Shown here piece after piece: positions 41,563 through 50,928 of a stretch of DNA of 64,000 bases. Source of the DNA: Paulinella micropora (Eukaryota > Cercozoa > Imbricatea > Euglyphida > Paulinellidae). How positions within the stretch are numbered: the stretch's first letter is position 1; each line of letters starts with the position of its first letter. A model generated the notes under the pieces. That model was given only the letters and a program-made list of their open reading frames with translations. It did no database searches and was not told the DNA's origin. The position numbers and the translations under genes were made by a program. The stretch is taken from assembly GCA_019918135.1 (NCBI GenBank), contig WBZZ01001140.1, positions 77,501-141,500 on the forward strand, read 5' to 3'.

Positions 41563-42057
41563 GTGACTTCCTCTTCCACTGCTTTTTCCCTTTCTGACTC
41601 AGCTCGCAGAATGTGGGATCCAGGTGGTTGCGAGCACGCGACCAAGGTTCCCAAGACTGGCAATTCGTCTTTCAGCAACCTGCAGTCTAACTTCGACTCC
41701 TCTCTTTCTTTTTCTCGGGCCTCGGTGCCACTCGCAATTATGATCGGTCCCACCGGTTCCACTTTTTCCCAGTACTCGTCAGCTTGTAGCTCAGTTCATT
41801 CTTCTTTTCCTGTTCAGTCTGTGGGGCTCAGCCCTTCCTGCTCTACTGCCCCTTCCGTTTCCGTCAGCCCTGTCCTTTCTGAGGAAGCTATAGTGCTTCG
41901 TGCCTCTGTTCCGTTCGGTCAAGTGTCACCCGTTTCCACTTCGATGGGTACTTGTCCTGTCTCCTTTCCTACTTCTTCCTTTTCTTCTTCTTCTTTTTCT
42001 TCTTCTCCTTTTTCTTTTTCCTCTTCTTCTCCTCCTTCTTCTTCTTCCTTTTTTTCT

Positions 42058-42115
<58 letters not shown>

Positions 42116-42984
42116 TTTCTTATACTACTTCTACTACCACTACTACCACTACTACTTCTACTACTTCTACTACTACTTCTACTACTACTTCTACTACTAC
42201 TTCTACTACTACTACTTCTACTACTACTACTTATAGTATTACTACTTCTACTACTACTTCTACTACCACTACTACCACTACTACTACTACTACTACTGCT
42301 GCTACTACTACTACTTCTACTACTTCTACTGTTTCTGCTTCTACTTTTTCTTCTTCTCTTTCTTCTTCTCTTTCCTCTGGTGTTGTTCCTTTTAGTTGTT
42401 TCCCCTTGGTGGGTCCAAGTTCTTCTTTTGCTCAGCAGCCTCTGGTGCTGTGTCCTGAACAGAGTGGTTCGCAAGGCAATGCGGTCCCTTCGAGCCCCTC
42501 TGCTTCTCTTTCTCTCACTTCTGTTTCCTTTTTCTTCCCTTTCCCTAGGTGGATTTGGGTTATTGCTAAGATTGAGGCTGAGGAAGAGATGGGCGCTTGG
42601 GTTCGCTCTCTTCCCCCGTCTGAGGTCTCTTGTTCATCAAACTATGATGGGATTTCAGTCTCCCCCTCTCTGCCTCCTGATTTGTTGTCAGCAGGGGTTG
42701 TGTCTGTCGATTCCCTTCCTTCTCTTTTGTTGGAGTTGGAAAGTGGGAAAACGTGGTGGCACGACTTTCCTTTCTGGTCTTTTATCCTTTCTGCCTCTCC
42801 CTCTATTTCTTTCTCCTCCCTGATGCCTAGGCTGTGTCGAGCCAGAGTGGTTGCGTTGGTGGGGTTCCAAGGCAAGGTGGAACTTCAGTGCTTCGCCCCA
42901 CATACCACGCACGTTTGGTCCGTTCGAGACTCTTCTCGTGGTCTGCAAGTCGGGGGCATCGCTCTTGTGGACTTTAGGTTTTAG
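41563..42984 (+). CDS. Ser/Thr-rich low-complexity ORF, in frame with reverse transcriptase
   Basis: A 473-codon frame. About 42000-42120 is a (TTC)n tract (poly-Ser) and 42121-42330 a (ACT/TCT)n tract (poly-Thr/Ser), so part of it is a translated microsatellite and other frames are also open. The last 120 residues look more protein-like (WWHDFPFWSFILSAS, CRARVVALVGFQGKVELQCF). It ends at a single TAG (42982-42984) and the same frame continues as the reverse transcriptase ORF, which lacks a suitable ATG. Readthrough or a recent nonsense change may therefore link them. Confidence 0.4.
42000..42330. repeat. (TTC)n and (ACT)n microsatellite inside the retrotransposon
   Basis: Long pyrimidine TTC run followed by ACT/TCT trinucleotides. 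Confidence 0.9.
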
Positions 42985-44796
42985 AGGGGGAGAGGTAGGA
43001 ACATTCGTTTCTTTGGTTGCCTAGAGGGTGACGTGAGGTTTCGGCCAGGGAAACGTGAAGTTCTGCCGCTGTGGGATGGTGTTTTAGAGCCTTACAAATC
43101 TGTCTTCAAAGTTGACAACATTGTAAACCTTGCCAAACTTTGCTTGCCGGAAGCAGAGGTCGTTTGGCTTGAAGGCTTCCTCACAGGCACTGATACTCAC
43201 TACAGAGGCACAGGAGAATTCTTACGTGACTATTCTCTCGCTCATGCTCTCTCCGAAGAAGACAACCGGCAGATTTATGAGGCAAACATAAAAGCGGTTA
43301 AGAAAGGTTTCATGGCGGGCCCGTTCACGAGGCCTACCTTTCCGAATCGCTGTTGCAAACACCAAGCCATCGTGACACGTGAGCATGCCATCCCCAAGGA
43401 CAAATGGCATCCCGAAAATGGGGAAAAAAGACTGATCAACGACCTTTCCTTCCCCCGTTTTCTCTCTTTCAACCAGCTTTGCCCAAGAACGGACGATGGG
43501 GTAGAATACTATACACTCGACATGCAGATGGCTAGGATCATCCAAGCCGGTCCCGGTTGTGTTGTTTTTGGGGCAGATGTCAAATCTGCTTACAATCAGA
43601 CCCCGTTGTTGCCTTCGCTCTTCTGGCAACAGGTCTCCTCGCGCAGGGACCCAGTCACCGGCGGGCTTTTGTACTTCGTTCTTCTTGTGCTCGGGTTTGG
43701 GGGTGTCTATGCCGCTGACGGTTGGAATCGTTACGCTAGATCCCTCGAGTCAATCTTTCTCTATAAGGCTATCCCGTTGAAGCTGTACGTCGATAATAGT
43801 GACGTCGTTTGTTCTTCCTGGAAGGAGGCTAGGGCACTTAGGTTGCAGTTCAATAGCCTCTCTGAACATCTGGGCATCCCGTGGCATGAAGAATTTATTG
43901 GCCAGTCCTTTCGTTCCCTCGGTTGGTTTAAGGACACTCGCAAGGGCTTTTGGTTCGTAGAGCTGCCCACTGACAAACGCAAGATCGTTTTGAGTGCCTT
44001 GGACACCATCGCCGGTGGCGGATTCTTTTCTGTCAAATCTTTCGAGCGTCTCCTGGGCCTTTTGTCTTTCGTCTCTCAAATGCTCTTCTTTCTTCGACCA
44101 GCGGTGGGAAACATGCGGATCTCTTTCAACGCAATGTCGGCATCGCGTGGCAAGGGTGGCCGTTTTAGTTCTAGAGCCTGCCATGCTGCGAAGTGGGCTC
44201 GCAGCCTCCTCCTTGCTTCCAACTTCCGTCTCCCGCTGTCGGACTTTCTCAAGATGGGCCACTATGACAGTGAGTCGATGACATGGGTCGACGACCCCGC
44301 CAGATGCACACTTTGGACCGATGCGAACTTTTGTAAGGTGGATGGTTCGCAGTGGGGCAGGGGTGCCATCGTCATGGCCCCCTCTCGTTCCAAAGGCTAC
44401 TTCTCTTCTCGCTGTTGGTCCAATGAAGAGTTAGCCGATCTGCGCTCAGAGTCTTTAGTCGCCTCGTCCCCTATGCGAGAGTTGTTTAGCGCTTACGTTG
44501 CTGCCCATGAGTTTGCGGTCGCCCTGGGTTTCAAGAAGTTCCATATCGTTACAGACTGCTCCCCGGCCGCTCACTGCCTTAACTCTTGTTACTCGCCACG
44601 GGCAAACATTCAGAGCCTTATTGACCGGTGGACTTCTAAGCTTGCTCTCCTTGGCGTTTCTGTTTCTGCCTTGCAAGAGCCGCGCGAACGCCTTAACCTT
44701 GTCGATTTGTTGGCCCGTGCGCAGATGGCTCAAGCGATCGCAACTTGGTGCAAGTCGAACCCATCCAGGCCTTCTTTGCGTCCTCTGCAGCAGTAA
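42985..44796 (+). CDS. Reverse transcriptase - RNase H polyprotein of DIRS-type element
   Basis: The frame follows a TAG stop directly and ends at TAA 44794-44796. The RT domain shows EKRLINDLSFPRFLSFNQLC, GADVKSAYNQTPLLP (motif A), LVLGFGGVYAADGWNR and the active-site motif LKLYVDNSDVV (YVDN, a variant of YVDD), then LGWFKDTRKGFWF. The RNase H domain reads CTLWTDANFC, ELFSAYVAAHEFAVALGF, IVTDCSPAAHCLN and LNLVDLLARAQ, with the expected acidic residues. There is no ATG before the conserved region, so translation probably depends on upstream sequence. Confidence 0.9.
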   Translation, partial: RGRGRNIRFFGCLEGDVRFRPGKREVLPLWDGVLEPYKSVFKVDNIVNLAKLCLPEAEVVWLEGFLTGTDTHYRGTGEFLRDYSLAHALSEEDNRQIYEANIKAVKKGFMAGPFTRPTFPNRCCKHQAIVTREHAIPKDKWHPENGEKRLINDLSFPRFLSFNQLCPRTDDGVEYYTLDMQMARIIQAGPGCVVFGADVKSAYNQTPLLPSLFWQQVSSRRDPVTGGLLYFVLLVLGFGGVYAADGWNRYARSLESIFLYKAIPLKLYVDNSDVVCSSWKEARALRLQFNSLSEHLGIPWHEEFIGQSFRSLGWFKDTRKGFWFVELPTDKRKIVLSALDTIAGGGFFSVKSFERLLGLLSFVSQMLFFLRPAVGNMRISFNAMSASRGKGGRFSSRACHAAKWARSLLLASNFRLPLSDFLKMGHYDSESMTWVDDPARCTLWTDANFCKVDGSQWGRGAIVMAPSRSKGYFSSRCWSNEELADLRSESLVASSPMRELFSAYVAAHEFAVALGFKKFHIVTDCSPAAHCLNSCYSPRANIQSLIDRWTSKLALLGVSVSALQEPRERLNLVDLLARAQMAQAIATWCKSNPSRPSLRPLQQ

Positions 44797-45825
44797 CGGA
44801 GGTTGCTTGGCTCGTCACCTCAGCGATGGAAGTCATGGCGTGTTCCGTTTCATACAGCACCAGCGCCGCCTACAGCTCCGCTATCCGGAAGTTTCTGCTC
44901 TGCTTACTCGACGGAGCGTTGGTCTCCTGTCTGGTGGCAACCTGACCCAGTGCTCATTGTTCTTTTTCTCGTTTGGCTGAGCCAGTTCATGTCCGTGTCC
45001 ACCTGTAAGGTGTACATGTATGCCATCCGTGACATTTGCCTCCGGTTGAGTTTAGACGATCCCACTGAGAACCACTTCGTGGAAATGGCGTGGCGTGGAA
45101 TCAAGCGTAGCAAACGTACTAAGCTCGATAGTCGTCTTACCTTGGAGCTCCCTATGTTAGAAGCCGTGGCAAGTTACACTTTGGGTATCGTCAAAAGTCG
45201 CAATGTCCCGAAGTCTACACGCCACCTTTGGATCACGGTTGTTACGGTTGCGGTCTGGGGCTTCTTCGGTCTCTTTCGTGTAGGAGAATTGGTTGCTTCA
45301 GGATCTCTGGCCACTTGCCGCTTCTTAGTTAATTCTTTTGTTCGTATGCGCCTGGTCGACGACATGAGTCTCATCATGGTAACTCTCGATGGCGCCAAAC
45401 AAGATCCGTTCCGGCGCGGGTGCGATGTTGGCCTTGCCGAGCAAGAAAACCCGCTCGTCTGTCCCCACGCGTGGAAGAAGATCTTTGAGTCCAGTCGGGA
45501 TGCTTTCAAGCTTCCTCTGGCCGGCAACCACCCCTACTTCCGTCTCGCCGATAATTCTCCGCTGGACCGCTCTACGTTCGTTAATACTGCTCGAGAGCTT
45601 CTTCAGAAGGCGGGGGTAGCGACTGGTCGTCGTTTCAACGGGATCTCGCTTCGTCGTGGTGGAGCAGCTCGTCTCTTCTCGCTCGGCGCGTCAGATTCCT
45701 CGATCATGCGTGCTGGTCGTTGGTCTTCGTCCTGCTTTCGTCTGTATGTGGGCGCCAGGATGGCCGAGCTTGTTGCAGAGCAAAAAGCTATGGGGGGGGG
45801 GGGGGGGGGAGGGGGTAGTCGCTAG
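44745..45825 (+). CDS. Tyrosine recombinase of DIRS-type element (one frameshift)
   Basis: Overlaps the end of the RT frame. The N-terminal SAM-like part (EVAWLVTSAMEVMACSVSYS then YSSAIRKFLLCLLDG) is in one frame to about 44940. The catalytic part continues in the next: VSTCKVYMYAIRDICLRL, FFGLFRVGELV (Arg I), ISLRRGGAARLFSLG (second Arg, no His before it), and GRWSSSCFRLYVGARM (Trp/Tyr end motif). It ends in a Gly run from a G17 homopolymer (about 45791-45808). This enzyme inserts the circular cDNA without target duplication. Confidence 0.88.
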
Positions 45826-45840
45826 GCTCAAATTGGTGGA

Positions 45841-46073
45841 GGTCTTTGTAATGTTAAGTTTCAGTCCTCAAGTTTTTAGGTGCGGCTGTTTCTGAGTTCC
45901 GAGTGTACATCAGAGCCGCCAACTGGAAGTGTTTGTAAACTTGATGGACTGAAATATTTGAGCCTAGCCCCTCTTTCCCTTCCACACTCTTCCGACGAGT
46001 TCGGATGGTTAGGCCAATAAAGCTTTTTGTTCTCTTTACTTGTAAATTCGAAACTACGATTCGGAAACTTTAA
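45841..46073 (+). repeat. DIRS repeat B1
   Basis: 233 bp, matching 46673-46904 apart from one extra T in a T-run. Contains CCAATAAAGC near its end, a likely polyadenylation signal. Confidence 0.92.
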
Positions 46074-46243
46074 TTACTGGTTTGCTCCGGGCTTCGCCCG
46101 GAGTTAACCGCCGTTAAAGTTCCGAGGAGCTGTTTCGTTTTTACAATAGTCCGGCCGGCGCGGCGTAGCCGTGCCGGCGGAGCTGGCGCGTGTTTTCTCC
46201 GGTGTCTGGTAGGCCTAGGTTGGAAAGTTGGGAAGATCGTCAG
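46074..46243 (+). repeat. DIRS repeat A2
   Basis: Copy of 39666-39835, directly following B1 so that B1-A2 forms the circle-junction-like complementary region. Confidence 0.92.
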
Positions 46244-46672
46244 ATTTTCCCAACTTTCAAACGCCCGCCCACCCTTCCCTTGTTTTGTTTTGTTTTTTTC
46301 TTTTTCTCCGTCTTTTCTGGGCTTCTGGTGGCGTTACATGATCGCCGATGACCTCTGCTGGTTCCGCTTTCTCCGTCGTTCTTCTTGTCTCCCTCGGACC
46401 GTTTGGTGCTTCCGTTGGTTGTAGTTGCAGTGACAACGAGTCACTAGGTTGGCCTGCTCTGTTCGCTTGGTGCCTTCCCTTGTCTAGTGTAGGTTTGTCC
46501 CGGTCCTTGGGATTGTTCAGTCACTCTAAGGTTAGTACACTGTCCGCTCTCCCCTCCTCCGCCCGGCTTCCTTATCCGGGTTCGATGGATAGTATTGCTC
46601 CACTTTTTAATATTTACCTTCCGCTATCCCCTCCTCTACCCGGTCTTCTAAAGTCGACTAGTAGAGCGTGCC

Positions 46673-46904
46673 GGTCTTTGTAATGTTAAGTTTCAGTCCT
46701 CAAGTTTTAGGTGCGGCTGTTTCTGAGTTCCGAGTGTACATCAGAGCCGCCAACTGGAAGTGTTTGTAAACTTGATGGACTGAAATATTTGAGCCTAGCC
46801 CCTCTTTCCCTTCCACACTCTTCCGACGAGTTCGGATGGTTAGGCCAATAAAGCTTTTTGTTCTCTTTACTTGTAAATTCGAAACTACGATTCGGAAACT
46901 TTAA
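46673..46904 (+). repeat. DIRS repeat B2
   Basis: Copy of 45841-46073, forming the right end of the retrotransposon; ends CGGAAACTTTAA at the junction with the viral gene. Confidence 0.92.
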
Positions 46905-47232
46905 CTTTCTCCTCCCAGAATGGGAGTCCCTGTTTTGCTCCACTTTTATAAACATATCCTTCATACTCTGGTTGTGGATTTGGCGGTGCTGGTGCTTGCG
47001 TTGTTTGTGGTGCTGGTGGCATGGTTTGCGGTGGCATGGTTTGCGGTGGCATGGTTTGCGGTGGCATGGTTTGTGGTGCTGGTGTTGCTTGCGGTAGATT
47101 AGATTTTTCAACTTGATTATCTTTTAACTCTAACTCCTCCAATTGCTTCATTTGGTCTGGAGTTAATTTACCCCGCATTTCTTCGTAAATTCTCTTATCC
47201 AAAATATCGTCTGCATCTGCTACGTCTGACAT
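46905..47232 (-). pseudogene. 5' part of the viral gene split by the DIRS-type retrotransposon
   Basis: Starts MSDVADADDILDKRIYEEMR. A tandem TMPPQ repeat (four units, about residues 55-75) and QPEYEGYVYKSGAKQGLPFW follow, ending at EEKVK where the retrotransposon begins; the frame resumes at 39665. Upstream codons (WEEAIKQALNQG) are open to a TAA near 47305, so an earlier non-ATG or frameshifted start is possible. Confidence 0.7.
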
Positions 47233-47304
47233 ACTAGCACCTTGATTTAGTGCTTGTTTGATGGCCTCTTCCCATCCAACTTTTGGATCGTCATAATTGG
47301 AAAG

Positions 47305-48818
47305 TTAAATTTTCTTTCCAGTTTTCGCTCTCAACGATTTAACAAATCCCTTTAAATGCCTCGTTTGGGCGCCTTTATCATCAAGTATGAGCAAGTTATT
47401 GCCCAGTCCAATAGTATCTGCTACTACCATATTGTCTGAGTATGCGATCGGGACTTCAACACTAAGATTTATATCTTTTTCTATATTTGGTGGAATATCT
47501 TTTGTGCTCTGTGTATTTATTTTTCTATAAAATTATTAATTGTAGTTTCATTTGCTGGTGCGATAAGAGAATATCCTTTCACACCATCCGCTTTTTCTTG
47601 CGATTTAACCATTTGATTAAACGAATTTACCAATTTTTCATATTGTTTGCTAAATGTAGCAGGATTGGCTATTTTATTTACTTTAAAGTTAGTGTCTTTA
47701 TCAAAAGTGCCCACATTATTCATAACCCCAATCATAGAATTTAATGTTTGATCTACATTGTATATAAAAGCATCGTATTTCGCATCTGGAGGGGTTAATT
47801 TAATAGTTTTCCAGAATTTCATCGCATCCAAATATGACACTCCACTACGAACCCGCCCCTGTGCTTGTAATGCCATTTTAGATATATCTGCTTTTGAAAG
47901 CTTTGAATTGTAATTGTCAGAAATAGTTTTAGCAACTTCTTCACTCGCCAATCCATTACTCGTCAAATACTCTGTTATATTAGTAATTCTTTCAAAGTAT
48001 CGTTGGTCGGCGAAATTTTGGACATTTTTATCACCAGTAGCATACAATAGATCATGTTCAAAAGCAATCAAATCCAAAGTGTCTGCTGGTAAAATGTAAG
48101 GAAACTTACCGCGAGTTCTATCTTCTAATTGGAGACGACTTTCTACTCGTGTGGCGGGGCCATTATAATTACTTCCAGTAGTGTGAAATCGTTCTTCTTC
48201 CAATTTAATAACGGCATCTGGTTGAGCAGTCCATATGTTATATGTGTGCTTCAGAAATTCCCAAAAAGCAACCGCACTCGCAGTTTCAACACTTCCTTTA
48301 AATGTATTCCATGCGAACAATCTTGATGCTTGTATGCCTACTCTTCTTAACATATCCCAAAATACATAATCACCCATTCTTTGTTGTCCCACCGCCATTA
48401 AACGAGGGTTAGGTGGAGGTAACTCTGCTGGTGCTTCGTTTCTTGCTAATGCTTCTAATACCCTTCTGAAAGACTCCGCACTTGATCGTCCCATCACCGC
48501 GACAGTCATAGCACGGATTTGAGGATGATTAGCAGTAATAGTTAATAAGCGATTCCATACCAATCTGCTCACACTATAACGACCAAGCCTTGTAGCGGTA
48601 TCCAGTATTCTACTTAATCTAGGACTCATAATTATATCTTGAATACTTTTAATGATGGCATTTACAAGTCTTGTCGTATCTCTCTGATTACCTGTTAATC
48701 TTGGCATAAGTGTTTTGTGTTCCTCCCCTATCTTTGCTTCAATCAAAGCATTCTCTGGGTTTTTCTGTTCATATTCTAATCTGTTTTGTTCCATTCTTTT
48801 AAGTCCCGTGCCTGCCAT
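47305..48818 (-). CDS. Phospholipase-A2-like domain protein (one frameshift)
   Basis: About 504 residues starting MAGTGLKRMEQNRLEYEQKN. The centre (about residues 215-285) holds GSNYNGPATRVESRL, then ADTLDLIAFEHDLLYATGDK and NFADQRYFERI. This matches the calcium-loop (Y.GP) and HDxxY catalytic patterns of the PLA2 domain of parvovirus VP1 and of some Polinton-related viruses. Helical regions flank it. Near 47519 an A-run shift extends the frame as NTQSTKDIPPNIEKDINLSV to TAA at 47305-47307. A virion enzyme acting on membranes during entry is the family's known role; here it is inferred. Confidence 0.65.
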
Positions 48819-48879
48819 TGTTTGTTTTCTCTCTTCGCTACTACTTTTATTTCATTTCTGCCTTTTTCCAATAAATGTG

Positions 48880-49137
48880 TTAGTCCCTTACGAGTAAGTT
48901 TAACAAGTGTTTTTTTTCTTCTTCGGTATATCCCCAAAGGTTCGTTAATCGCTCTATATCTCTATTCATTTGTTCAATATCTCTATTCATAAACTCAATA
49001 TTCCACCTATCAATACCACTCGCTTCAACGGCGAGTCTATTGACTTGTTCTTCTATGGAAGCACTACCATATCTTGCTTCAAATTCTTCAATGTCCATTT
49101 CATCTCTGAGATGTTCCTTTAATTCATTCAAATTCAT
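48880..49137 (-). CDS. Small acidic helical protein
   Basis: An intact 85-residue protein (MNLNELKEHLRDEMDIEEFE) with an internal NRDIEQMNRDIERL repeat, a likely short coiled coil. Its start overlaps the stop of the gene at 49124-49366. Unknown function. Confidence 0.5.
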   Translation of the reverse strand: MNLNELKEHLRDEMDIEEFEARYGSASIEEQVNRLAVEASGIDRWNIEFMNRDIEQMNRDIERLTNLWGYTEEEKKHLLNLLVRD

Positions 49138-49366
49138 ATTGTAGTAATTTTTTTGATACTAAATTCTGGTTCAATGTTTTAATCATGTCCTTTAATTTTT
49201 CTATTGTTGGATCATCGTCTGTTTCTTCGTAAGTTAGAGCATCTAATATTCTATCTGCCCTCTTTAGTTCATTAGCTTTTGCTGTAATAAATTCCTTGGG
49301 CTGACCCTTATGTTCTCTTCTGGCTTCACTATAATAATCAATCCATTTTTTTTAAAGAAACCACAT
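49124..49366 (-). CDS. Small hypothetical protein (frame broken near start)
   Basis: The frame WIDYYSEARREHKGQPKEFI through ADRILDALTYEETDDDPTIE to KKLLQYEFE is clearly protein-like, but no ATG is in frame. The ATG at 49366 (MWFL) reaches it only after a one-base shift in the TTTAAAAAAAA run near 49350. Overlaps the next gene by 14 bp, typical for this compact genome. Confidence 0.45.
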
Positions 49367-49380
49367 TTTTTATCTGCTAT

Positions 49381-49389
49381 AATATAGGA
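49381..49389 (+). promoter_or_regulatory. AATATAGGA motif at start of 49389 gene
   Basis: The nonamer seen before three element 1 genes occurs here, its last A being the A of the ATG. It lies between two divergent genes. Confidence 0.4.
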
Positions 49390-49610
49390 TGGAAAATAAA
49401 AAAGAAAAAAGCAAAGACGAGCAACAACTGGAGGAACTAGAACGGCTAGGGAAGGAAATTGACCAAATCCGCATCACTCAGAACTTAGTGAATAGAAACC
49501 CTAACATTTTCAGAAAACCTCAAAATATCCTTTATAGATTACCGCTATCAGATAAGCAACGAGAGGCGATTTATAATAATATAATTAAAGAGGAAGGTAA
49601 AGCGGGCTAA
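49389..49610 (+). CDS. Small hypothetical protein
   Basis: An intact 73-residue, charged helical protein (MENKKEKSKDEQQLEELERL) with a more ordered end (ILYRLPLSDKQREAIYNNII). Seven bases upstream of the secreted protein gene. Unknown function. Confidence 0.5.
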   Translation: MENKKEKSKDEQQLEELERLGKEIDQIRITQNLVNRNPNIFRKPQNILYRLPLSDKQREAIYNNIIKEEGKAG

Positions 49611-49617
49611 ATATATA

Positions 49618-49902
49618 ATGTTATTAATATTGCTATTCGTGTTATCTGCTATTTCGCGGACTGCCTGCGACTTTTACTCGCGATACTCAGAAAAAAAGAA
49701 TGAGAGTTGTGCTTATTGTATAAAGAAAGGTGTAGAATCTGGTTTTAAGTGTGTTTTCATAAATAACGGAAATAATATGTGTCGTAGTTTTGATGAGGCA
49801 CTGCCTTTAATGTGTGTTGGCGATAATAGATGGTATATGACACATACCTATGAATGCGATAGTTTATTATTTAAACATAGCGATAATAAACGATATAAAA
49901 CG
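49618..49902 (+). CDS. Small secreted-type cysteine-rich protein (stop lost)
   Basis: A clear signal peptide (MLLILLFVLSAISRTACDFY, cleavage probably near SRTA/C) is followed by CAYCIKKGVESGFKC, DEALPLMCVGDNRWY and HTYEC. It is the homologue of 10690-10949 in element 1, where the protein ends two or three residues after YEC. Here no stop follows and the frame runs on through an AT-rich linker into the GIY-YIG gene, producing an apparent fusion. I place the boundary at the ATG of that gene. Confidence 0.6.
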
Positions 49903-50579
49903 ATGCCAGACTATAAACAAGGAAAAATATATGCGATTAGGTCATATCAAACCGATCAGGTGTATATCGGTTCAACTATTCAACCATTGTATAAGCGATT
50001 GTATTGTCATAAAATCCATTACAAAAAATGGATGAACGGCACTTATAATTATGTATCATCATTTGAAATAGTTAAATATGATGATGCCTTTGTTGAATTA
50101 GTTGAAGAATATCCATGTGAAAATAAGATGCAATTGGATAGGCGGGAAGGCGAATGTATTAGAAATAGTAATTGTGTTAATAAAATAATTGCAGGAAGAA
50201 CTCAAGAAGAATATATAGAACAAAACAGAGAGCAACTAGCAGAAAGAAAAAAGGAATATGACGAAGCAAATAAAAAAAGTATTATTGAAAAGCATAAGGA
50301 ATATTACAAAGCAAATAAAAAAAGTATTATTGAAAAAAATAAAGAATATTATGAAATCAATAAAGAACACATAACGGAAAAGCGAAAAAATATAGAGAAG
50401 CAAATAAGGAAAGTATCATTGAAATAAATAAAAAATATTATGAAAAAAATAAGTTGCATAGATCAACATTAATTGAATGTGAATGCGGGAGAATTATTAG
50501 AAAAAATAGTGTTTATCAACATCTTGAAAGTCAAATCCACTATGACAATATGCTTGGTTTATCTTCGTTCTGCATTTAA
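49903..50579 (+). CDS. GIY-YIG endonuclease with C-terminal zinc finger (one frameshift)
   Basis: Starts MPDYKQGKIYAIRSYQTDQV. The nuclease core has KIYAI (GIY position), QVYIGST (YIG), the conserved Arg in PLYKRLYCHK, and a later Glu in LDRREGECIRN. After it come repeated KKSIIEKxKEYYxxNK units forming a charged helix. A one-base shift in AAAAAA near 50385 leads to a CECGRIIRKNSVYQHLESQI type finger and TAA 50577-50579. Such enzymes often act as homing endonucleases. It lies inside the fibre-membrane-secreted protein cassette that lacks it in element 1. Confidence 0.8.
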
Positions 50580-50928
50580 TTCAACTTCGGTGAAGGACAT
50601 ATTATCCCTAAGCACAACGAAAGGATAGAGACATAAGTGTTAGAATTTGCACAACTAATTGTCGGGTCGCTTAATCTAACAATACAAAGGATTATGACAC
50701 CAACTAATATTGCTATTTGAGTTGAATATTTGATTAATCTTGCATCTGTTCTTTCTTTGAAACAGCAACACCGCCACTCGTCTTCTAGCTCATGTTTTAT
50801 TTTTTTTCTTCGTTCTTTAATTCCGCTGAAATGACACGAGACTTTAATTCTGGTGTTAAATCGCCATCCGACGCATCAATAATATGTGGCGATATAATAT
50901 TATGAAGTCGCGTATTATTGTTTGACAT
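50576..50928 (-). CDS. Small two-helix membrane protein (one frameshift)
   Basis: Reading from the ATG at 50928 (MSNNNTRLHNIISPHIIDAS), a T8/A8 run at about 50803-50810 needs one extra base. The frame then continues WRCCCFKERTDARLIKYSTQ, IAILVGVIILCIVRLSD and TYVSILSLCLGIICPSP to TAA 50576-50578. This is the counterpart of 10363-10701, with the same CC, RLIKY and IVRLS motifs and the same overlap with the fibre stop. It converges on the GIY-YIG gene with a 4-bp overlap. Confidence 0.65.

Larger units (their letters stand above)
39666..46904 (+). mobile_element. DIRS-order (Ngaro/PAT-type) tyrosine-recombinase retrotransposon, 7.2 kb
   Basis: Split direct repeats in the order A1 (39666-39835) - coding region - B1 (45841-46073) - A2 (46074-46243) - spacer - B2 (46673-46904). 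The coding region has a gag-like protein with zinc finger, reverse transcriptase plus RNase H, and tyrosine recombinase, with no DDE integrase. There is no target duplication: the flanks share CTTTAA, which also occurs at the B1/A2 junction, and removing the element rejoins a viral reading frame exactly. This is the integration behaviour expected of YR retrotransposons using a circular intermediate. Confidence 0.93.

Noticed and set aside
41900..42823. Leu-rich 307-codon ORF inside the retrotransposon
   Set aside because: Alternative-frame translation of the TTC/ACT microsatellite.
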